Shown piece after piece: positions 16,974 through 26,850 of a stretch of DNA of 64,000 nucleotides (its first letter is position 1; each line of letters starts with the position of its first letter). A model generated the notes under the pieces. The model saw only the letters and a list, made by a program, of their open reading frames with translations, had not been told where the DNA came from and did no database searches. Source of the stretch: Nocardia puris (GTDB lineage: Bacteria > Actinomycetota > Actinomycetes > Mycobacteriales > Mycobacteriaceae); assembly GCF_003315035.1 (NCBI RefSeq), contig NZ_QNRE01000004.1, positions 496,001 through 560,000 on the forward strand. The letters are read 5' to 3'. Made by a program: the position numbers and the translations under genes.

Positions 16974-18146
16974 ATGGCCGAACAGCGGGGGAGCGATGTG
17001 GCGCTCGTGATCGCGGTGGGCGTGGCGACGATCGGGATGATCGTCGCCGACGTGATGGGCGGGAATCCGCTGGGGTGGTCGGGGCCGGGATCGCTCGCGG
17101 TGGGGCGCGCGGCGGTGTGCTTCGTCGTGTTCGGCGGGGTGGTGCTCGCGGTGCTGTCCGGCGGGTCGCGGCCGTTGCGCGGGGCGGAGATGGTGGCGGC
17201 GCGGTTGGGTGCGCTGGTGCGGGCGGGGGCGTTGTTCGTGCTCGGTGGTGTGCTGGTGACGGTGTCGGATTCGCCGTCCGTGATCTTGGAGAGTTTCGCG
17301 GTGCTCGTCGCCGTGGGGGTGCTGGTGCTCGGGTGGCGGGCGCGGTGGTTGTTCGTCGCGGCGGTGGTGACGGCGGTCGCGGGGCCGTTGCTCGTGTGGT
17401 GGTGGCAGCCGGAGATGCCGCGGCGGTACGCGGATTACCTCGACGGGTGGGTCGCCTCGGATCGGTCCGGGTCGGGTTTCGTCGCCGAGATGGCGTTCGA
17501 TGGCGTGTACCCGGTGCTGGTCTGGGTGCCGTTCCTGCTGCTCGGGGTCGCGATCGGGCGTCTCGATTCCGAGGAGGTGCGGGTGCGCGTCGGGCTGGTG
17601 GTCGGCGGGTTGGTCGCGGCGGTGGTGGGGTATTTCGCGGTCTGGTCGATGGAGGGGGATTCCGCGGGGTTCGGGTGGACGGCCTACACGCCGCTGGAGG
17701 AAGGGGCGTCGACGGGGGCGACCTACATCGATCTACCGCCCGACTCCGACTTCTATACGATGTGGTCCCTCTCGACCGGCCCCACAGGCCCCGCCTACGA
17801 CCCGCTCCTCGCCGCCTCCGCCCAATCCGTCGTCACACCGCTCCAGATCCTCGGCTCGGCCGGTGTCGCGGCGCTACTCCTCGGGCTCATCCTGCTGATC
17901 CCCACCACCCTGCATCGCCGGCTCGCTCCACTGTCCGCCGTCGGCCGCATGCCGATCACGCTGTACACCCTCTCCGTCCTGGCCCTCACCGGCCTGAACC
18001 TCGAAACCCTCGACCGCGCGGCGGTTCTCATCACCCTCCTGACCCTCACCCTGATCGTCGCCTACTTCTGGAACCGCTTCCTCGGCCGCGCGCCCCTCGA
18101 ATGGGCGACCGACCGCCTGGCCGACCGCCTCACGTCGATGTCGTGA
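16974..18146 (+). CDS. DUF1624/DUF418-like multi-pass membrane protein
   Basis: This 390-residue protein has about eight to ten hydrophobic segments. The opening (VMGGNPLGW and GRAAVCFVVFGGVVLAVLSGG) and the later VGRMPITLYTLSVLALT and FWNRFLGRAPLEWATDRL segments match the DUF418 and heparan-alpha-glucosaminide acetyltransferase-like families of actinobacterial integral membrane proteins. Their activity is unknown, and acyl transfer to an envelope sugar has been suggested from the distant homology. The ATG follows GGGAGGATGCTCGG. It stands alone, divergent from the MFS gene and convergent with the fatty-acid hydroxylase. Confidence 0.75.
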   Translation: MAEQRGSDVALVIAVGVATIGMIVADVMGGNPLGWSGPGSLAVGRAAVCFVVFGGVVLAVLSGGSRPLRGAEMVAARLGALVRAGALFVLGGVLVTVSDSPSVILESFAVLVAVGVLVLGWRARWLFVAAVVTAVAGPLLVWWWQPEMPRRYADYLDGWVASDRSGSGFVAEMAFDGVYPVLVWVPFLLLGVAIGRLDSEEVRVRVGLVVGGLVAAVVGYFAVWSMEGDSAGFGWTAYTPLEEGASTGATYIDLPPDSDFYTMWSLSTGPTGPAYDPLLAASAQSVVTPLQILGSAGVAALLLGLILLIPTTLHRRLAPLSAVGRMPITLYTLSVLALTGLNLETLDRAAVLITLLTLTLIVAYFWNRFLGRAPLEWATDRLADRLTSMS

Positions 18147-18271
18147 GTGCGCCGGCAGGCTTGGCGAACTCCTTCTTCGCGGGAGTGGACTCGCATCAAC
18201 GGGCGGCCCCGATCTGGAACGCCCACTTTCTCGACCGGTCGGTCTGACCGGATCGGGCGCCTGGGCGTCCG

Positions 18272-18928
18272 CTAGGCGGTGCCGTGGAGGTTGCGCGCCG
18301 TGGCGGAGGTCGGGACCGCGGCAGGGTCGGGGCGCGTGCCGAACAGGCGGTCGGCGGTGCCGGAGGTGGTGACGGTGAACCAGTAGTGCTCGTTCTTGTA
18401 GTGGTGGTGGCGGTGGTTGCGCCAAACAGCGCGGTAGAGGGCGGTTTTCGGCTTGTAGTCGGTGTGGATGAGGTAGTGGGTCCACTCGTAGAGGAGGCCG
18501 ACCACGGTGACGGTGAGCAGGAAGGTCAGGCCCAGCCCGACGCGCGGGAACGCGAACGCGGTGAGGGCGAGCAGAACGACGATGACCACGATCAGCGAGC
18601 GGGTGGGGATGAAGATCAGGGGGATGTCGCGCGGGTCGCGGTGATGGCGGCGGTGGTCGCGGGCCAGCTCGCTGTCGAGCGTGATCGGCCCGAGTTTCCT
18701 GGGCCGCCAATGCAATACGGTCACGTGCACCACCCACTCGAACGCCGGGAACAGCGCCAGCATCACCAGAGGCACGAGCGCGTCGGTGAGCTGCCAGTCG
18801 CCCACGATCAACCGGACGGTGAGCGCTCCCGCCAGCACGGTGGCGATCATCCACGGTGAAGGATGGCGCAGGAATTCGCGGAACGCGTCGCTCAGCGAAA
18901 GTCCGCGGCGCAGTGTGGATTCCGACAT
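18272..18928 (-). CDS. Fatty acid hydroxylase/sterol desaturase family membrane protein
   Basis: This 218-residue protein has hydrophobic segments and the His clusters that hold the di-iron site: an early EWVVH, then RDHRRHHRD, HYLIH, and NHRHHHYKNEHYWF near the C-terminus. Family members hydroxylate or desaturate fatty acids, sterols or carotenoids with O2. The gene follows the FadR-type regulator by 27 bases with a GAGGTG ribosome site, so they form an operon. Regulation by an acyl-type ligand is plausible. The substrate is unknown. Confidence 0.85.
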   Translation of the reverse strand: MSESTLRRGLSLSDAFREFLRHPSPWMIATVLAGALTVRLIVGDWQLTDALVPLVMLALFPAFEWVVHVTVLHWRPRKLGPITLDSELARDHRRHHRDPRDIPLIFIPTRSLIVVIVVLLALTAFAFPRVGLGLTFLLTVTVVGLLYEWTHYLIHTDYKPKTALYRAVWRNHRHHHYKNEHYWFTVTTSGTADRLFGTRPDPAAVPTSATARNLHGTA

Positions 18929-18955
18929 TGTGAAACACCTCGTCGTGTCACGCGA

Positions 18956-19669
18956 TCAGTGCCCGTCCAGGGCGTCGATCAGGGCGGTGGTCGCCGGCTC
19001 GAGCAGTGCCCGAGCCTTCTCGGCGGCCTTGTTGGGGCGGCCCGCCACGATGGCGGCGGCCAGGTCGCGATAGCCGGGCGCGTTGCCGACCTCGGCAGTC
19101 ATCAGGGGCGCGAGCGCGGCGAGCGCGGGTTCGTAGGCGGCGCGCAGCATGTTGAACATCAGGCGGAAGACGATCGAATCGGCCGCGTCCACCACGTGAT
19201 CCCAGAACTCCAGCGCGTGCCGTTGCCGCGCGATCGGGTCGGTTTCGGCGGCCAGTGCCGCGACGGTGCGATCCAGCGCGGCGCCCAGCTGTTCGCGATC
19301 GGCGCGCGCGGCCGCCAACTCGGCGACCTTCGGCCCGTTGTGCAGCCGCGCCTCGAGGATGCTGCGCGCGACAGCCGGTTCCAGCGTGCCCTGCTGGATC
19401 AGCAGGCGCGGCAGCACTTCCAGGCCCGCGCCGCGCCGGTAGTCGAGCACGGTCGTCGCGTCCCCTTGACGCACCGCCACCAGTCCGGCCGCGGCCAACC
19501 GCTGCAACGCCTCGCGCACCGCGGGCCGCGAGACGCCCAGCGCCTCGGCGAGTTGCCGCTCGCTCGGCAGGGCTGTGCCGGGGGACAGTTCCCCGCTCAG
19601 CACATCGGCCGCGATCTGTTCGAACACGTCCGCCGACACCGACCGCTTCACCACTGGTTGCCACGCCAT
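18956..19669 (-). CDS. FadR-type GntR family transcriptional regulator (FCD domain)
   Basis: This 237-residue protein has an N-terminal winged helix (about residues 10-75, with [26 protein letters not shown] in two adjacent parts) and an all-helical FCD effector domain. The DNA-binding motif predicts a TGGTC-N-GACCA-type palindrome. Exactly such a site lies 37 bases upstream at 19706-19716, so autoregulation is likely. It is co-transcribed with the fatty-acid hydroxylase and divergent from a Nudix gene. The ligand is probably a carboxylic or fatty acid, which is inference. Confidence 0.9.
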   Translation of the reverse strand: MAWQPVVKRSVSADVFEQIAADVLSGELSPGTALPSERQLAEALGVSRPAVREALQRLAAAGLVAVRQGDATTVLDYRRGAGLEVLPRLLIQQGTLEPAVARSILEARLHNGPKVAELAAARADREQLGAALDRTVAALAAETDPIARQRHALEFWDHVVDAADSIVFRLMFNMLRAAYEPALAALAPLMTAEVGNAPGYRDLAAAIVAGRPNKAAEKARALLEPATTALIDALDGH

Positions 19670-19705
19670 GCCTCCACTGTGCGCCGCTCTGGTCTGCTGG
19701 TCAAG

Positions 19706-19716
19706 TGGTCAGACCA
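19706..19716. promoter_or_regulatory. FadR-type operator in a divergent promoter
   Basis: TGGTCAGACCA is a perfect 11-base palindrome of the type bound by FCD-domain GntR regulators. It lies 37 bases from the regulator start and 54 from the Nudix start. A wider dyad, TGGTCTG to CAGACCA, surrounds it. It may control both genes. Confidence 0.7.
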
Positions 19717-19770
19717 ATTCCGTTCGGCGGGTGCGCGTGGCAGACTTGGGAACCGGGAGGGAGACAAGAC

Positions 19771-20160
19771 ATGAGCGAACAGCATTTCCGTGCGCACGCG
19801 TTGCTCATCCGGGCGGGAAAGGTGCTGCTGCACCGAGTCCCGGATCGCGGTGACGTGTGGGAGATCCCCGGCGGTTCCGTCGCCCCCGACGAGACGCCGG
19901 CCGAAGTCGCGCGCCGCGAAGTCACCGCCGAAACCGGCCTCGACGTCCTCGTCGCCGACGAACTCACCCACTTCGTCGACAGCGCCGGCGACACCCACAC
20001 CATCACCTTCGGCTGCTTCGAAAACGAAGTCCACCCCGAAGCCGACCCCACCCCCGCCGACTTCCAATGGATGTCCTACGAACAGGCCACCCACCTACCC
20101 TTGGCCTGGCACGTCCGCAAAACGTTGGAACACGCCGACGCCCTGGGCATGCTGTCGTAG
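19771..20160 (+). CDS. Nudix hydrolase with an altered Nudix box
   Basis: This 129-residue single-domain Nudix protein has the box GSVAPDE-X7-REVTAETGL. The first Glu of the usual REXXEE ending is replaced by Ala (REVTAE), and that residue is normally a metal ligand. Nudix enzymes hydrolyse nucleoside-diphosphate-linked substrates. The change may lower or alter activity. The ATG at 19771 follows GGGAGGGAGA. Codons turn very C-rich toward the 3' end. It is divergent from the FadR-type regulator and shares its operator region. Confidence 0.8.
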   Translation: MSEQHFRAHALLIRAGKVLLHRVPDRGDVWEIPGGSVAPDETPAEVARREVTAETGLDVLVADELTHFVDSAGDTHTITFGCFENEVHPEADPTPADFQWMSYEQATHLPLAWHVRKTLEHADALGMLS

Positions 20161-20755
20161 GGCGCGCCCGGCAAACCGGCTGGCGCGGTTCGGCTCAAAG
20201 GCTGAGCGTTGCCCCGTCGTACCTGGTTGTCGTTGACCGCGCCATCGATCGCGGAGTGCGGGCCTCTTGCTCCGCTACGCCTTCGCGGCTCCGCTGCGGT
20301 CTGTCCGACGGTTCGGGCCTGGCGTCGAGCGGGTGCGTGCTCGCCCCATCGAGTCAGCTGCCGGTCGGCGTTAGTGTGCAGAGATCGGACTCGATCCCGC
20401 CCGTCGCATGGCCTCGGCGTGTCGCCCTGAGTGGATTGGCGTGCCGTAGCCGAGCCGACATCTTGGTGTCGCACTGGAACTTTCGAAGCCGTTGTCCTCG
20501 ATCCAGGGATTGCGGACAACACAAAGCCCCGGCGACATGATCGAAGTCAGCGGCCCACCGGGGCTATTCGTCCTTGCGGCTGAAGAACATCGGCGAGGGA
20601 TCGCAACCTGCCCTCGGCGCCGAGCATGTACCGGAGCTCAGGGAAGTGCGGCGTCAGGTCGCCGAACGCCGGGAAGCCCGAGGGGGAGTTGGTTCTTCGA
20701 CCGGTGAATCGGCCGGTGGTGACCGCGGGTGGTCCGGGGACGAGCGGGTGCTGCG
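20161..20755. other. Non-coding stretch with two inverted repeats
   Basis: I see no supportable gene in about 595 bases between the Nudix gene and the convergent membrane-protein gene. Two inverted repeats stand out: GTTGTCC/GGACAAC at 20491-20520, and AGCCCCGG/CCGGGGCT at 20525-20565. They may mark transcript ends. The short ORFs here have no recognisable product. Confidence 0.5.
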
Positions 20756-21640
20756 CTAGCTCGGGTCGGACCCGCGGATGGCGGGGAGCCAGGTGGCCGT
20801 CGCGAAGGCGACAGTGAGGGCGGCGGTGAAGGTCCAGAGGGTGCCGCCGTCGAGGTAGATCCAGAGGAGGGCGGCGAAGGGGGCGGCTACGGCGGGTTGG
20901 GCGTCGAGGAGGAGGCGGCGGGGGAGGCGGGTGGTGGTCGCGGTGAGGGTGGGGGCGTCGGGGGTGGGGCGGGTCGGGTTGTCGATGAGGCGGCCGGGGG
21001 GTTCGGTGGTGCGGGCGCGGCCGGAGGGGTAGAGGCGGAGGGATTCGGTGTGGAGGGAATGGGTTGTGGCGGTGGCGTTTTGGGGGGTGAGAGTTAGGAG
21101 AGCCGGGTCGAAGTAGACCGGGAGCCAGTGGGTGGGTTGGCCGGGGGTGGTGACTTCGAGCCAGGTGCGGCTGGTGAGGCGGTGCTGTTGGCGGATGCGG
21201 GTGATGTGGACGGTGGCGCCGGTGGGTATCCGCTGGGGGTGCTTCCCGGGGACGGGTGCGGCTCCGGCGGCGGTGCCGGGGCTCGGTTCGGGGTCGCCCC
21301 CACGCCCGCGTCCGGCCCCCGTCGCCGACGTGGTGCTAGTGCCGACGGTGTCGCGCGCGGTGGTGCCGCCAGGTACCCTCTCGGAGCCGCCCGCATCCGA
21401 GTCGCGGCGCCCCGAACCGGTTGCGCTACCGCTGGATTCCCCCACCGGCAACCCATTCGACAACACCCCCAGAGCCCGGCACACGCGAAAACCCGTGTAC
21501 CCCACGATCGCCAGGGCGACGGTCGAGATGGCCGCCCCCTGGTCGATCGTGGCGAACGGGATCCAGGCCGCGCACACCGCGAGCGCACCCGCTGTCACCG
21601 CGAGGGGATAGGACAGCGGGTGGCCCGCGCGTGGGCTCAC
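20756..21640 (-). CDS. Membrane protein of unknown function at the end of the peptide ABC operon
   Basis: This 294-residue protein has two N-terminal membrane helices (YPLAVTAGALAVCAAWIPF and the next segment to about residue 60). A long low-complexity Gly/Ser/Thr/Pro linker follows to about residue 130, then a soluble beta-rich part (TGATVHITRIRQQH, TWLEVTTPGQPTHWLPVYFD). Two helices end it. The GTG start overlaps the preceding stop as GTGA, so translation is coupled to the substrate-binding protein. I do not recognise the family. An accessory role in the transporter is possible. Confidence 0.65.
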   Translation of the reverse strand: MSPRAGHPLSYPLAVTAGALAVCAAWIPFATIDQGAAISTVALAIVGYTGFRVCRALGVLSNGLPVGESSGSATGSGRRDSDAGGSERVPGGTTARDTVGTSTTSATGAGRGRGGDPEPSPGTAAGAAPVPGKHPQRIPTGATVHITRIRQQHRLTSRTWLEVTTPGQPTHWLPVYFDPALLTLTPQNATATTHSLHTESLRLYPSGRARTTEPPGRLIDNPTRPTPDAPTLTATTTRLPRRLLLDAQPAVAAPFAALLWIYLDGGTLWTFTAALTVAFATATWLPAIRGSDPS

Positions 21641-23319
21641 GGCAGGAAGCCGACCTTGGTCGGATCGACCGACGCCAAGCCGAACGCGCCGTAGTTGGCG
21701 AGCTTGTCGCGGGTCGCGACGGTGCCGGCCGACTGGGTGATGGGCAGCGAGTGACCGAGTTCGAAGATCATCTTGTCGGCCTCGTTGGCCAGTTCGACGG
21801 CGCGATCCGGGTCGAGCTCGGAGATGGTCTCCTCGATGAGCGCGTTGAGTTCGGGGCTGCCGATGCGGCCCTTGTTGCTCAGCGGGTTGGCCGGGTCGTA
21901 GGAGTAGATCTGCGGCAGCGAGCCGAGCGGGAAGATGCTGCCGCCCCAGGTGAACTGGCAGATCTCGAAGTTGCCCGGGTCGATGACGTCGGTGAACAGC
22001 CCGTTGCCGGGGAAGGTCTGGATCTCCATCTTCACGCCGACGGCGGCGAGGTTCTGCTGCGCGATCTGCGCGACCTGCACCCAAGTGGCCTGCTGGAACA
22101 TCACATTGCGCAGCACCAGCTGGCGCCCGTCCTTCTCCCGCACGTCACCGTTGAGCGTCCAGCCCAGTTCGTCGAGCATGCGGGCCGCCTCGGCGGGGTC
22201 GTAGGCGACGACTCCGGAGTTGTCCTGGTAGCCCTTCTGCCCGTGCAGGAAGACGTGGTTGTTCAGCGGCTTCGGATTCGTGACGACGCCGTTCTGGATG
22301 GCCGTCGCGATGCCCTGCCGGTCGATCGCCTTCGAGATCGCGATCCGCAGCTGCGGGTCCTCGAGCAGCGAGCCGGGCGCGCCGTTGAAGGTGAAGTGCG
22401 AGAAGCTCGGGCCGGGCGCGCGGCGCACCACGATGCCGGGCGAGTTCGAGGCGGTGGTCACCTCGTCGATGCCGGAGACCGTCGCCGCGTCGAGTTCGTT
22501 GTTCTGGAGCGCGCCGATGCGGGCGGAGTAGTCGAGCACCGAGTAGGTGATGTTCTCCAGCTTCGGGGTGTCGCCCCACCACTGCGGGTTGCGCCCCAGC
22601 GTGATGCGCTGCTGCGCGCGGTCGATGTTCGTGATGATGAACGGCCCGGACGAGACCGGCAGCTCGTTGCGGGCCCAATCGTTCAACGCCTGGGGCGATT
22701 CGGTGGCGGCCTTCGGGTACAGGGGGTTGAACATGCCCTGCCACTCGGCGTAGGGCTGGGCCATCGTCACGATGACCTGCCGATCGTCGACGCCGCGCTC
22801 GACCTTCTCGATCCGGCTGTAGCCCTGCGTCGCGCGCACCTGGAATTCGAGGTCGCGCCCGCTCAGCGCGTTCGCCTGGGACGCGAAGTCCTCCCAGGTG
22901 ATCGGCGTGCCGTCGGTCCAGATGGCCTCGGGGTTGATCGTGTAGGTGATCTGCTGCGGGTCGGTGCCGGTGAGCTGGACGTCGGTGAAGAAGTTCTTGT
23001 CGACCGTCAGGTTGCCCGCCGCGTCGGAGTTGATCGTTCCGGGCAGCGTCCAGCCCACGACTTCCGAGGAGTCGCCGTCGGCGTCGACGTGCAGGGTGTT
23101 GTAGGTGGCGGGGAACGAGGTCAGCGCCAGCCGCAGATTCCCCCCGTCCCGCAGCTCGCTCACATCCCGGGGGTTGATGTCGTTGGTGTCGCCGATCGAC
23201 GCGTCCCCGGTCTCGAGGTTCGAATCCCCGCCACAGCCGGACAGGATCAACGCGAGGGCGACGGCGGGCGCGGCCACGCGCAGGCCGAACCGGCGCGGGC
23301 GAGATAACGTAGCGGTCAT
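21637..23319 (-). CDS. oppA: Oligopeptide ABC transporter substrate-binding lipoprotein, second copy
   Basis: This 560-residue family-5 solute-binding protein has a lipobox LILSGC (Cys29). The body contains the typical ITYTINPEAIWTDGTPITWEDF and HGQKGYQDNS segments, and a C-terminal region with ELGHSLPITQSAGTVA. It is a close paralogue of the gene upstream. The ATG overlaps the preceding stop by four bases. Lipid-anchored on the outer face of the membrane, it would deliver peptides or small solutes to the permease. Two different binding proteins for one permease could widen the substrate range. Confidence 0.9.
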   Translation of the reverse strand: MTATLSRPRRFGLRVAAPAVALALILSGCGGDSNLETGDASIGDTNDINPRDVSELRDGGNLRLALTSFPATYNTLHVDADGDSSEVVGWTLPGTINSDAAGNLTVDKNFFTDVQLTGTDPQQITYTINPEAIWTDGTPITWEDFASQANALSGRDLEFQVRATQGYSRIEKVERGVDDRQVIVTMAQPYAEWQGMFNPLYPKAATESPQALNDWARNELPVSSGPFIITNIDRAQQRITLGRNPQWWGDTPKLENITYSVLDYSARIGALQNNELDAATVSGIDEVTTASNSPGIVVRRAPGPSFSHFTFNGAPGSLLEDPQLRIAISKAIDRQGIATAIQNGVVTNPKPLNNHVFLHGQKGYQDNSGVVAYDPAEAARMLDELGWTLNGDVREKDGRQLVLRNVMFQQATWVQVAQIAQQNLAAVGVKMEIQTFPGNGLFTDVIDPGNFEICQFTWGGSIFPLGSLPQIYSYDPANPLSNKGRIGSPELNALIEETISELDPDRAVELANEADKMIFELGHSLPITQSAGTVATRDKLANYGAFGLASVDPTKVGFLP

Positions 23320-24992
23320 TGCACGAATCCGATCTTGGTGTAGTCGTAGGTCGCCAGGCCCGGCGAACCGAAGTTGGCCAGGTCCGAGCGCACCCCCCAG
23401 CTGCCGTCCGACTGGGTGAGCGGCAGGGAATGGCCCATCTCGAACACCGTGCGGTCCACCTCGTTGGCCATCTCGATGGCCTTGTCCGGGTCGAGTTCGC
23501 GCAGGGTGCGGTCGATGAGGTCGTTGAGTTCGGGCGAGCCGATCCGGCCGTAGTTGCCCTGCAGATCGTCGGGGTCGTAGTAGTAGATCTGCCGCATGCT
23601 GCTCAACGAGAACGCGTCACCGGCGAAGATGAACTGCGCGGCGTCGAAGTCGCCGGGCTGGATCACGTCGGTGAAGAATCCCGCGGCGGGTTTGGTGTCG
23701 ATGGTGAGGCCGACGCCGATCCGGGCCAGGTTCTGCTGGATGATCTGCGCGATCTGCACCCACAGCGGGTCGTTGTACATGACGTCGCGGATGATCAGCT
23801 TGCGGCCGTCCTTCTCGCGCACGTCACCGTTGAGCTTCCAGCCGAGCGCGTCGAGTTCGCGCGCCGCGGCGTCCGGGTCGAACGGCAGGCTGTTGTCCTG
23901 ATAGCCCTTCTGGCCCTGGAGGTAGAGGTGGTTGTTCAGCGGTCGCGGGTTCTCGACCAGCCCCGCCTGGGTGGCGGCCGCGATGCCCTGCCGGTCGATG
24001 GCCTTCGAGATCGCCACGCGCACACCCTGTTCGGCGAGGATGGAGCCGGGCGCGCCGTTGAAGGTGATGTGGCGCCAGCGGTTGCCGGGCGCGCGGCGCA
24101 CCTCGATGCCCGGGGTGTTGCGCACGTTCTGCACATCGTCGATCGAGGCGAGCGAGATGGCGTCGATCTCGTTATTGCGCAGCCCGCCCACCCAGGCGCT
24201 GCGGTCGAGCACCGTGTACGTGATGGTGTCGAGCTTCGGGCGCTCACCCCACCAGTTCGGGTTGCGGCCCAGCACGATTCGGCTCTGCCCGCGATCGGCG
24301 GACTGGATCTGGAACGGCCCGGCCGTGGGTCCCATCGCGTCGCGCAGGCCCTCGTTGAACGACTCCGGCGTGGCCGTCACCGATTTCGGGAACAGCGAGG
24401 AGTTGCCGGAGAACTGTCCGCGCCATTCGGCGAACGGGTGGCTGAAGGTGAGCACGGCCTGGCGGTCGTCGACGCCGCGCTCGACCTTCTCCACAAACTC
24501 GAAGCCGTTGGTGATGGCGATGAAGAACGACTTGTCGCGTCCGCTCAGCGCGTTGGCTTGGGAGGCGATGTCTTCCCAGGTGATCGGATTCCCGTCCGAC
24601 CACGTGGCTTTCGGGTTGATGGTGTAGGTGACCTGTTGCGGGTTGGTGTTCGTCAGCTCGACCGAGGTGAAATAGTCCTGGTTGACCGTCAGTTCGCCCG
24701 CCGCGTCCACGATGAACGAGCGCGGCATCATGGGCCGCTGGATATCGGCGATCTCGCCCTCGTTGCCGTCGTTGGACAGCGTGTTCCAGTTGGCGGGGTA
24801 GGAGGTGACAGCCAGCCGCAGGTTGCCGCCCTCGCGAATCTCCTCGCGCGGGCGCGGATTGATGTCGCTGGTGGTGCCCAGCTCGCCGGACAAGCCCTCC
24901 GCGGACGGATCGTCGGCGCTACAGCCCGCCGCCACCAGTCCGGCCGCGACCAGACAGACCGCCCACCGTATACCGCTGGATCGCCACCGCAT
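23316..24992 (-). CDS. oppA: Oligopeptide ABC transporter substrate-binding lipoprotein, first copy
   Basis: This 558-residue family-5 binding protein has a lipobox LVAAGC (Cys24). It shares with its downstream paralogue the DINPR motif near the N-terminus, KAIDRQGIA, NGDVREKDGR and the C-terminal GHSLPLTQSD segment. It starts 10 bases after the stop of the ATPase gene. In M. tuberculosis the order oppB, oppC, oppD, oppA (Rv1283c-Rv1280c, from memory) has one binding protein at this place. The ligand cannot be read from sequence. Confidence 0.9.
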   Translation of the reverse strand: MRWRSSGIRWAVCLVAAGLVAAGCSADDPSAEGLSGELGTTSDINPRPREEIREGGNLRLAVTSYPANWNTLSNDGNEGEIADIQRPMMPRSFIVDAAGELTVNQDYFTSVELTNTNPQQVTYTINPKATWSDGNPITWEDIASQANALSGRDKSFFIAITNGFEFVEKVERGVDDRQAVLTFSHPFAEWRGQFSGNSSLFPKSVTATPESFNEGLRDAMGPTAGPFQIQSADRGQSRIVLGRNPNWWGERPKLDTITYTVLDRSAWVGGLRNNEIDAISLASIDDVQNVRNTPGIEVRRAPGNRWRHITFNGAPGSILAEQGVRVAISKAIDRQGIAAATQAGLVENPRPLNNHLYLQGQKGYQDNSLPFDPDAAARELDALGWKLNGDVREKDGRKLIIRDVMYNDPLWVQIAQIIQQNLARIGVGLTIDTKPAAGFFTDVIQPGDFDAAQFIFAGDAFSLSSMRQIYYYDPDDLQGNYGRIGSPELNDLIDRTLRELDPDKAIEMANEVDRTVFEMGHSLPLTQSDGSWGVRSDLANFGSPGLATYDYTKIGFVQ

Positions 24993-25002
24993 CCTGCCCT
25001 CC

Positions 25003-26850
25003 TTATCCGCTGACGACCGGTAGGGGTACCGCGTCGATCAGCCTGCGGGTGTACTCGTGTTCCGGATCGGCGAAAATCCGCTCGGCCGGTCCGGATTCGA
25101 CGATCTTGCCCCGGTACATGACGGCGATGTCGTGGGCCAGGTTGCGCACCACCGACAGATCGTGGGAGACGAACAGATACGACAGGCCGCGCTCGGTCTG
25201 CAAGTCGCGCAACAGGTTCAGCACGCCCGCCTGGATGGACACGTCCAGCGAGGACACGGGCTCGTCGAGCACCAGCAGCTGCGGGTCCAGCGCCAGCGCC
25301 CGCGCGATGCTGATGCGCTGCTTCTGGCCGCCGGAGAAGTCGGCCGGGTAGCGGTCGGCGTGCTCGGGGCGCAGGCCGACCAGTTCCAGCAGTTCGGGGA
25401 CGCGGCGGCTGATCTCGGCGCGCGGGCGGCCGTCGATGCGCATCGGCTCGGCGAGCGCGTCGAAGATCGGCAGGCGCGGGTCCAGGGACGCGGTCGGGTC
25501 CTGGAACACGATCTGCATCTTCCGCCGGATCTCGCGCTTGTCGGCCTTGGTGAGCGCGGCGACATCGCGGCCCATGATCTCGATTGTGCCCGACTGCGGC
25601 GCCACGAGGTCCATGATCTGGGTGAGCGTGGTCGACTTGCCGGAACCGGATTCGCCGACCAGCGCCAGCGTGCGCCCGGACCGCACCTCGAAGCTGATGC
25701 CGTCGACCGCGCGCACCTCGCCGCGGCGGCGCTGGAACACCACGCCCGAGGTGATCGGGAACGTCTTGACCAGGTCGGTCACCCGCAGCACCACATCGGG
25801 ATGGGTCTCGAGCTCGGCGCGCGGCTCCTCGATCTCGGCGCGGTAGGCGGCGAACAGGCCCGCGCTGTCCACCTCGGCGGTGCGGATGCAGGCCGCGGCG
25901 TGGCCGGGCGAGGTCATCTCGAGCGGCGGTTCGGCGGCGGCGCAGTCATCGATCGCGATCGGGCAGCGCGGGGTGAACGAGCAACCGCGCGGCAGTTTGT
26001 GCATGGCGGGCGGCGCGCCGGTGATCGGGATGAGCGGGGAGCGCGCGGGCCTGTCCATGCGCGGGATGGAGCCGAGCAGCCCCACCGTGTACGGCATCCG
26101 CGGCTCGTTGAAAAGGGCTGCGGCGCCCGCGGATTCGACGATGCGCCCGGCGTACATGACGGCGACGCGGTCGGCGAGCGTGGCGGCGATGCCCATGTCG
26201 TGGGTGATCATCACGACCCCGGCGCCGGTGATGTCGCGCGCCTTGCGCAGCAGGTTCAGGATCTGCTTCTGCACCGTCACGTCCAGCGCCGTGGTGGGCT
26301 CGTCGCAAATGATGAGCGCGGGATCGTTGGCGATGGCCATGGCGATCACCACGCGCTGGCGCATACCGCCGGAGAATTCGTGCGGGAACGCCTTCGCCCG
26401 CATCTCGGCGTCGTCGATGCCGACCAGCTCGAGCAGTTCGACGGCCCGCTCGGCCGCCTCCTTCTTGCCCATCGACTTGTGCGCGAGCAGAGCCTCGGCG
26501 ATCTGATCGCCCACCCGGTACACCGGCGTGAGCGCCGAGAGCGGGTCCTGGAATACCATGCTCAGCGAGCTGCCGCGCAGTTTGGACATCTCGCGGTCGC
26601 TGATGCCGAGCAGTTCGCGGCCGCGCAGCCGGATCGAGCCCGTGATGCGCGCCTGCTCGGGCAGCAGACCCATCACCGCCAGCGACGACACCGATTTGCC
26701 CGAACCGGATTCGCCGACGATGGCCAGCACCTCGCCGTCGGCGACGGTGTAGTTCACCCCGCGCACGGCGTCGATGCGGCCCTCCTCACTGGGGAACGTG
26801 ACGCGCAGATCGGCGACTTCGAGCAGGGGGGCGGTGGAGCCCGAGGTCAT
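25003..26850 (-). CDS. oppD: Fused double ATPase subunit of the oligopeptide ABC transporter
   Basis: This 615-residue protein carries two complete ABC ATPase domains in one chain. Each has Walker A GESGSGKS (near residues 46-53 and again near 405), a signature (FSGGMRQR and FSGGQKQR) and Walker B ([12 protein letters not shown] and [12 protein letters not shown]). The oligopeptide-type extension between the halves has Cys residues ([10 protein letters not shown]) typical of the OppD/DppD iron-sulfur or zinc region. The fused form matches mycobacterial OppD. Its start overlaps the oppC stop by four bases. Confidence 0.93.
   Translation of the reverse strand: MTSGSTAPLLEVADLRVTFPSEEGRIDAVRGVNYTVADGEVLAIVGESGSGKSVSSLAVMGLLPEQARITGSIRLRGRELLGISDREMSKLRGSSLSMVFQDPLSALTPVYRVGDQIAEALLAHKSMGKKEAAERAVELLELVGIDDAEMRAKAFPHEFSGGMRQRVVIAMAIANDPALIICDEPTTALDVTVQKQILNLLRKARDITGAGVVMITHDMGIAATLADRVAVMYAGRIVESAGAAALFNEPRMPYTVGLLGSIPRMDRPARSPLIPITGAPPAMHKLPRGCSFTPRCPIAIDDCAAAEPPLEMTSPGHAAACIRTAEVDSAGLFAAYRAEIEEPRAELETHPDVVLRVTDLVKTFPITSGVVFQRRRGEVRAVDGISFEVRSGRTLALVGESGSGKSTTLTQIMDLVAPQSGTIEIMGRDVAALTKADKREIRRKMQIVFQDPTASLDPRLPIFDALAEPMRIDGRPRAEISRRVPELLELVGLRPEHADRYPADFSGGQKQRISIARALALDPQLLVLDEPVSSLDVSIQAGVLNLLRDLQTERGLSYLFVSHDLSVVRNLAHDIAVMYRGKIVESGPAERIFADPEHEYTRRLIDAVPLPVVSG

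Noticed and set aside
20161..20755. Short frames in the long spacer after the Nudix gene
   Set aside because: No ribosome-binding sites, no recognisable domains and mixed frames. It is treated as non-coding.
20756..22084. A 442-residue frame covering the end of the peptide operon
   Set aside because: Its N-terminal part is out of frame with the binding-protein gene. Only the part from the GTG at 21640 is credible.
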